Origin: CAZDYP01 sp964509505
GTDB lineage: Bacteria > Chloroflexota > Anaerolineae > JACRMK01
Length of the DNA stretch: 9,264 bases
Assembly: GCA_964509505.1 (NCBI GenBank)
Contig: CAZDYP010000188.1
Coordinates: forward strand, 1 to 9,264
Direction of reading: 5' to 3'
The notes under the pieces were generated by a model. The model searched no databases. It had not been told where the DNA came from and saw only the letters and a program-made list of their open reading frames with translations. Below are positions 6,235-9,264 of the stretch, in pieces. Numbering within the stretch: the first letter of the stretch is position 1; every line of letters begins with the position of its first letter. The translations under genes and the position numbers were made by a program.

Positions 6235-6368
6235 ATCCTGATACCTGAGTAACTAACACTTACTTGGTTTTAGCCTTGCGAAGGTTGGTAGAGACATAGC
6301 TGCACGCCATCCAGTCAACTTTCGCAAGGCTTGTGACACGAAAGTGTTAGTGACTCATATCCTGATAC
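6235..6368. mobile_element. MITE-like element (6245-6358) with 10-bp target duplication
   Basis: ATCCTGATAC at 6235-6244 is repeated exactly at 6359-6368, flanking a 114-bp segment. Its ends are inverted repeats: TGAGTAACTAACACTT (6246-6261) matches the reverse complement of 6342-6357 at 15 of 16 positions. A second inverted pair lies inside (AGCCTTGCGAAGGTTG near 6272-6287 against CAACTTTCGCAAGGCT near 6316-6331, 15 of 16). There is no reading frame of note. Terminal inverted repeats with a flanking direct repeat are the footprint of a transposed non-autonomous element. Its end sequence differs from that of the element at 2191-2341, so a different transposase is implied. It ends 31 bp before the lodA-like start codon. 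Confidence 0.8.
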
Positions 6369-6377
6369 TTGATCTAT

Positions 6378-6384
6378 GGAGGGG
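6378..6384 (+). promoter_or_regulatory. Ribosome binding site GGAGGGG fixing the lodA start at 6390
   Basis: GGAGGGG lies 5 nt before ATG 6390. It argues against the in-frame TTG at 6369, which would put the ribosome site inside the coding sequence and begin right at the edge of the transposon footprint. Confidence 0.75.
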
Positions 6385-6389
6385 TTCTT

Positions 6390-7919
6390 ATGCATGAGCA
6401 GTCGCAGATCGTTTCAGCTAAGATTCATCCTGCCATCGGCGTCGCGCGCGTGGGCAACAGCCCTGAGTATTTCTTAGGGCCCGAAATTCCCGGCGTGCGC
6501 CCGACGGGGCCGTTCCGCGACGCGGAGGGACGCATCAAACGCCAAGCGGTGCGTTATCGCGTCTTCGGCTACGACGCTCAAGGGCGAGCGGTCAAAGAGC
6601 TCACCGCGCGCGACGCCGACATTACGTGGACGGTGCATGTGACAAATGGCAAAGCGGCGTCGCAGTTCAGCGGCCTGCGTGACAAAAAGAAAATCAAACG
6701 CCGCAACCGTAAAGTGAAGAATCGCGCCGAGCTCATCATTGACCCCGGTCCGCGTTCCATCCGTGGGCGCAATCAATCCGCGTCTTTTGATGGCGGCAAG
6801 TTCCGCAGCCTCATAGTGCCGCTCGGCCGTATGTTCACCGAAGATGATGAGGAGGCGCGCTTAATCGTGTTGGGCGGGTTCGGTCAATCGGCCTGCGAGC
6901 CAAAAGGTGCGCCTGTCGAGGATTACGAGAGCAACGACTACTGGCACGACGACACCTCTGATGGTTCGGTGTCGGCGCAAGTCACGTTGAAAGATGGGCG
7001 CGCATTGCCGACATTGGGCGCGTGGTTCGTCGTCGCGCCGCCCGACTTCGCGCCTGCGATTGATCCAATTGTGACGCTCTACGACTTGCTCTACGACGCC
7101 GCAATTCGCCAACTGGGCATGACGCCGCTGCGCCCGCGCCCCTCGTTCACTCATGACATCGCGCCTATCTTGCAGCGCATGGTGGATATGGGCTGGGTCA
7201 ATCAGGGCGTGGCTGACCACCACACCTACTTCGCGCGTGTCTGGGCGCGCCTCTGCGACAATTCGGAAGCAGCCAAAGGCATGCGCGCGAGCATCTTCAA
7301 CCGCCTCCGCCATCCGAGCTCGCCGCGTCAAGCCGAGGGGCGCGACGGCAAGAGTCGTATGCCGAAGATGCACGGCGATTACGGTGAGGGCAGTTTCCTC
7401 ACACTGACGCGCACGCAGTACGAAATGATGCGCCAATGGTACGAGGGCAACTTCGATGCGGATTGGAATGGCAAACCAGAACCAGCCCATGAGATTACGC
7501 CTGAGGGGCTGGACCGCGCCGTGACCGAAGCGTGCGTCGGCGCGCCATTCTTTCCCGGCATTGAGGTGAGCCGCTTGCTCGTGCGGAGCTCGTTGTTCAT
7601 TGAGCCCTTCCGTATAAACCATGCAAAGGTGAGGCCCGGCGATGTGACGAAGGGCATGGCTGTGCCGTGGCAAGCCGATTTCTACGACTGCCATCAGCGC
7701 GACGAATCACTGCCATGGTGGCCTGCGCAGCGCCCCGATCATGTGTTGAGACAGGTCGGCGACGCCGAGCGCGTGAAATGGGAGCGCGGCGTTGGCGATT
7801 ACAAAGACATGGTGAAAAAGTGGCACCTCATGGGCTACGTCTTGCGCGAGGGTGACCAGTTCGTCGAGAAAGAGCGCTTGCTGCCAGAGCCGAAGAAGCG
7901 CGGCAAAGGCAAGGCGTAA
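6390..7919 (+). CDS. lodA: LodA/GoxA-family CTQ-dependent amino-acid oxidase
   Basis: 509 residues. The N-terminus (IHPAIGVARVGNSPEYFLGPEIPG) and IDPGPRSI (117-124) are family hallmarks of LodA (L-lysine epsilon-oxidase) and GoxA (glycine oxidase). These quinoproteins make cysteine tryptophylquinone from one Cys and one Trp of their own chain. Both presumed partners are visible: C382 in EACVGAPFFPGIE and W427 in AVPWQADFYDC. The reaction is amino acid + O2 + H2O to an aldehyde or 2-oxo acid, NH3 and H2O2; the peroxide gives some members antimicrobial activity. The symbol is at family level, because the substrate cannot be told. Marinomonas LodA and GoxA are longer (about 700 residues), so this is a compact version. 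A Lys/Arg-rich stretch (DKKKIKRRNRKVKNR) lies at about 98-112. No signal peptide is seen. The LodB-type maturase gene follows. Confidence 0.9.
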   Translation: MHEQSQIVSAKIHPAIGVARVGNSPEYFLGPEIPGVRPTGPFRDAEGRIKRQAVRYRVFGYDAQGRAVKELTARDADITWTVHVTNGKAASQFSGLRDKKKIKRRNRKVKNRAELIIDPGPRSIRGRNQSASFDGGKFRSLIVPLGRMFTEDDEEARLIVLGGFGQSACEPKGAPVEDYESNDYWHDDTSDGSVSAQVTLKDGRALPTLGAWFVVAPPDFAPAIDPIVTLYDLLYDAAIRQLGMTPLRPRPSFTHDIAPILQRMVDMGWVNQGVADHHTYFARVWARLCDNSEAAKGMRASIFNRLRHPSSPRQAEGRDGKSRMPKMHGDYGEGSFLTLTRTQYEMMRQWYEGNFDADWNGKPEPAHEITPEGLDRAVTEACVGAPFFPGIEVSRLLVRSSLFIEPFRINHAKVRPGDVTKGMAVPWQADFYDCHQRDESLPWWPAQRPDHVLRQVGDAERVKWERGVGDYKDMVKKWHLMGYVLREGDQFVEKERLLPEPKKRGKGKA

Positions 7920-7924
7920 AATCC

Positions 7925-7999
7925 AACACGAAGGCACGAAGATTACAAAGGACACAAAGTCTGCTTTTCATTTCTTTGTGTCCTTCGTACCTTTGTGTT
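7925..7999. repeat. Inverted repeat with CACGAAG/CACAAAG motifs between lodA and lodB
   Basis: The left arm (7925-7959) and right arm (7974-7999) are imperfect reverse complements. The outer 17 bp (AACACGAAGGCACGAAG) match at 15 positions, the inner GACACAAAG matches fully, and the left arm has a 9-nt insertion. Similar repeats are, from memory, scattered in many bacterial genomes. Flanks TAAAATC (7917-7923) and TAAATC (8000-8005) could be an imperfect target duplication, but this is weak. In RNA it would form a strong hairpin just after the lodA stop and before lodB. Confidence 0.7.
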
Positions 8000-8021
8000 T
8001 AAATCGTTCACGCTTACCAGC

Positions 8022-9131
8022 ATGTCTGCGATAAAAAAGGTGGATGCCGTGATTGTCGGCGGCGGGCCTGCGGGCATGGCGACGGCGTTAGGGTTGGTGC
8101 GCGCCGGACATTCAGCCGTTGTCGTCGAAAAGTCACGCTACGATGGGGTGCGGATTGGCGAGACGTTGCCGCCGAATGCGCGCGCGCCATTGACGCAGCT
8201 CGGGGTGTGGGAGCGGTTCGAGCGCGAAGGGCACGCGCCTGCTTATGGCATTCGCTCCGCGTGGGGACAAAGCGAGCCCTTCACCAACGACTTTATCTTC
8301 AACCCTTACGGCAATGGTTGGCACGTTGACCGCAGACGGTTCGATGCGCTGCTCGCCGACGCAGCGTGCGAGGCGGGCGCAAACGTGCACCAAGGCGCAC
8401 AACTCACCTCATGCGAGCAAGATGCCCAAGGGCATTGGCGTATCGCGCTCATGTGCGCCGACGAACCGCACACCTACACCACACGCTTGCTCATAGATGC
8501 AACAGGGCGCGCTTCGACTATCGCGCGGCGACAGGGCGCGCAGCGTCTCGCGGTGGATAGGTTGGTGGGCATCTTCGGTTTCTTCACACCCTGCCCCCTC
8601 CACGCCAACGCAGACTCACTCACCCTGATTGAAGCTGTCGAAGATGGTTGGTGGTACTCAGCGCGGTTGCCCGATGCGCGTTTCGCGGTCGCGTATCTGA
8701 GCGACTCCGATTTGATTGCAAAGCTGACGGGTCTGAGAGACCGCTCAGGGTTTGCGCGGCAGCTCCAACGCGCGCCCCACACACATGCGCGCCTTGTCAC
8801 TTACGCGCTTGAAGCGACGCCGCGCCTCGTCGGCGCGCAGAGCTATCGCATGTCGCCAGTCGTCGGGCGCAACTGGCTCGCTGTCGGTGACGCCGCGCTG
8901 GCCATGGATCCGTTGTCGGGGCAAGGCATCTATCACGCGCTGCGCATGGGACTGCGTGCAGCGCAAGCGATTGGCGAACAACTCGCGGGCAAACCGGCAG
9001 CGCTCGTTCAGTATGCAACACACATGGACGAATCGTTCAATCAATACCTGCGCACCCGCGCCGCCTATTATAAAGAAGAACAGCGCTGGCCGCAGGCGGC
9101 GTTCTGGCAACGACGGCGCTTAACCGTATAA
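8022..9131 (+). CDS. lodB: LodB-type FAD-dependent maturase of the LodA quinoprotein
   Basis: 369 residues from ATG 8022; an in-frame GTG at 7995 would start inside the inverted repeat and is less likely. No clear ribosome site precedes 8022. The protein is a group A flavoprotein monooxygenase/halogenase-like enzyme. It has a Rossmann FAD motif VGGGPAGMATALG (12-24) followed by VVEK, an IDATGR motif (158-163) and the FAD-ribityl motif GDAALAMDPLSGQGI (289-303). It ends with the YYKEEQRWPQAAFWQRR segment seen in LodB-like proteins. LodB and GoxB are needed to form the CTQ cofactor in their partner oxidase, probably by oxygenating the precursor Trp. The position directly after lodA supports that role. 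It lacks an obvious halogenase-type WxWxIP motif; GWWYSARLP occurs at about 209-217. Confidence 0.88.
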   Translation: MSAIKKVDAVIVGGGPAGMATALGLVRAGHSAVVVEKSRYDGVRIGETLPPNARAPLTQLGVWERFEREGHAPAYGIRSAWGQSEPFTNDFIFNPYGNGWHVDRRRFDALLADAACEAGANVHQGAQLTSCEQDAQGHWRIALMCADEPHTYTTRLLIDATGRASTIARRQGAQRLAVDRLVGIFGFFTPCPLHANADSLTLIEAVEDGWWYSARLPDARFAVAYLSDSDLIAKLTGLRDRSGFARQLQRAPHTHARLVTYALEATPRLVGAQSYRMSPVVGRNWLAVGDAALAMDPLSGQGIYHALRMGLRAAQAIGEQLAGKPAALVQYATHMDESFNQYLRTRAAYYKEEQRWPQAAFWQRRRLTV

Positions 9132-9138
9132 GATTTTT

Positions 9139-9264
9139 CTGAGGATTGAGATTCAGCTGCTCGGCTTGCTCCAATTGCTGCGCGATGGGCAACCTCTCAA
9201 CGTCACGCGCCGCAAGAGTCGCGCGCTCCTCTATTATCTTGCCGCGCACGCCCAACGGTTTGCG
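9139..9264 (+). CDS. BTAD/SARP-like transcriptional regulator, N-terminal fragment
   Basis: The frame from about 9139 to the window end reads IEIQLLGLLQLLRDGQPLNV, then TRRKSRALLYYLAAHAQRFA. This is the typical opening of AfsR/SARP-type regulators, whose winged-helix DNA-binding domain is followed by a bacterial transcriptional activation domain (BTAD). No ATG, GTG or TTG lies in a suitable place: the frame opens after an in-frame TAA at 9121, and the candidates are CTG at 9139 or ATT at 9145. The GAGG at 9141-9144 is too close to either to be a normal ribosome site. The start is therefore uncertain, or a base is missing. It begins within 10 bp of the lodB stop on the same strand, so it may be co-transcribed and could control the lodAB genes. 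Confidence 0.6.
   Translation, partial: MRIEIQLLGLLQLLRDGQPLNVTRRKSRALLYYLAAHAQRFA

Noticed and set aside
6331..6360. Promoter (TTGTGA ... TCATAT) reading out of the MITE into lodA
   Set aside because: The -10 matches only about half of the consensus, so the evidence is too weak to list as a feature.
6861..7694. Open minus-strand frame of 277 codons opposite the lodA-like gene
   Set aside because: It lies wholly antisense to a gene with clear family motifs, its translation is rich in His, Arg and Ala without any recognisable domain, and long antisense frames are expected in GC-rich coding DNA.

Overview
The window reads as a chromosomal segment of a moderately GC-rich bacterium, most likely a Chloroflexota (Anaerolineae-like) genome. 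This is inferred from the gene mix: a zinc-ribbon/proline-rich/one-TM protein, a Thr/Pro-linked DUF5107 lipoprotein, an SPFH lipoprotein and a BTAD/SARP-type regulator, with short non-coding inverted-repeat elements in most gene gaps. No 16S or other marker gene is present, so the phylum is an inference.

Layout. Positions 1-671 (minus) hold the N-terminal part of a membrane protein with a zinc ribbon. After a CTAG-rich array of 7-bp units (689-758) comes a minus-strand lipoprotein with a DUF5107 domain (741-2096). The divergent gap 2097-2484 holds a palindromic operator-like site, a 151-bp MITE-like element with an 8-bp target duplication, an extended -10 promoter and an intrinsic terminator ahead of the next gene. 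Then, all on plus: an SPFH/band 7 lipoprotein (2485-3420), a 132-bp inverted repeat, a calcineurin-like phosphoesterase (3606-4448), an overlapping ACAD10/11-type phosphotransferase (4426-5457) and a histidine phosphatase (5496-6176). A second MITE-like element with a 10-bp target duplication (6235-6368) precedes a LodA/GoxA-family quinoprotein amino-acid oxidase (6390-7919) and its LodB-type flavoprotein maturase (8022-9131), which are separated by a long imperfect inverted repeat. The first residues of a BTAD/SARP-like regulator begin near 9139 and run off the end.

How the genes work together. The clearest functional unit is the LodA/LodB pair. LodA-family enzymes oxidatively deaminate an amino acid with a cysteine tryptophylquinone (CTQ) cofactor made from their own Cys and Trp, releasing H2O2 and ammonia; the FAD protein LodB is needed to build that cofactor. 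Both presumed CTQ residues are visible here. The phosphoesterase, kinase-like and phosphatase genes look like one operon of phosphate-transfer enzymes, perhaps acting on small acyl or hydroxy-acid substrates. The two lipoproteins and the zinc-ribbon protein belong to the cell envelope.

The most unusual overall feature is the non-coding DNA: almost every gap holds a different inverted-repeat element, two of them with insertion footprints.
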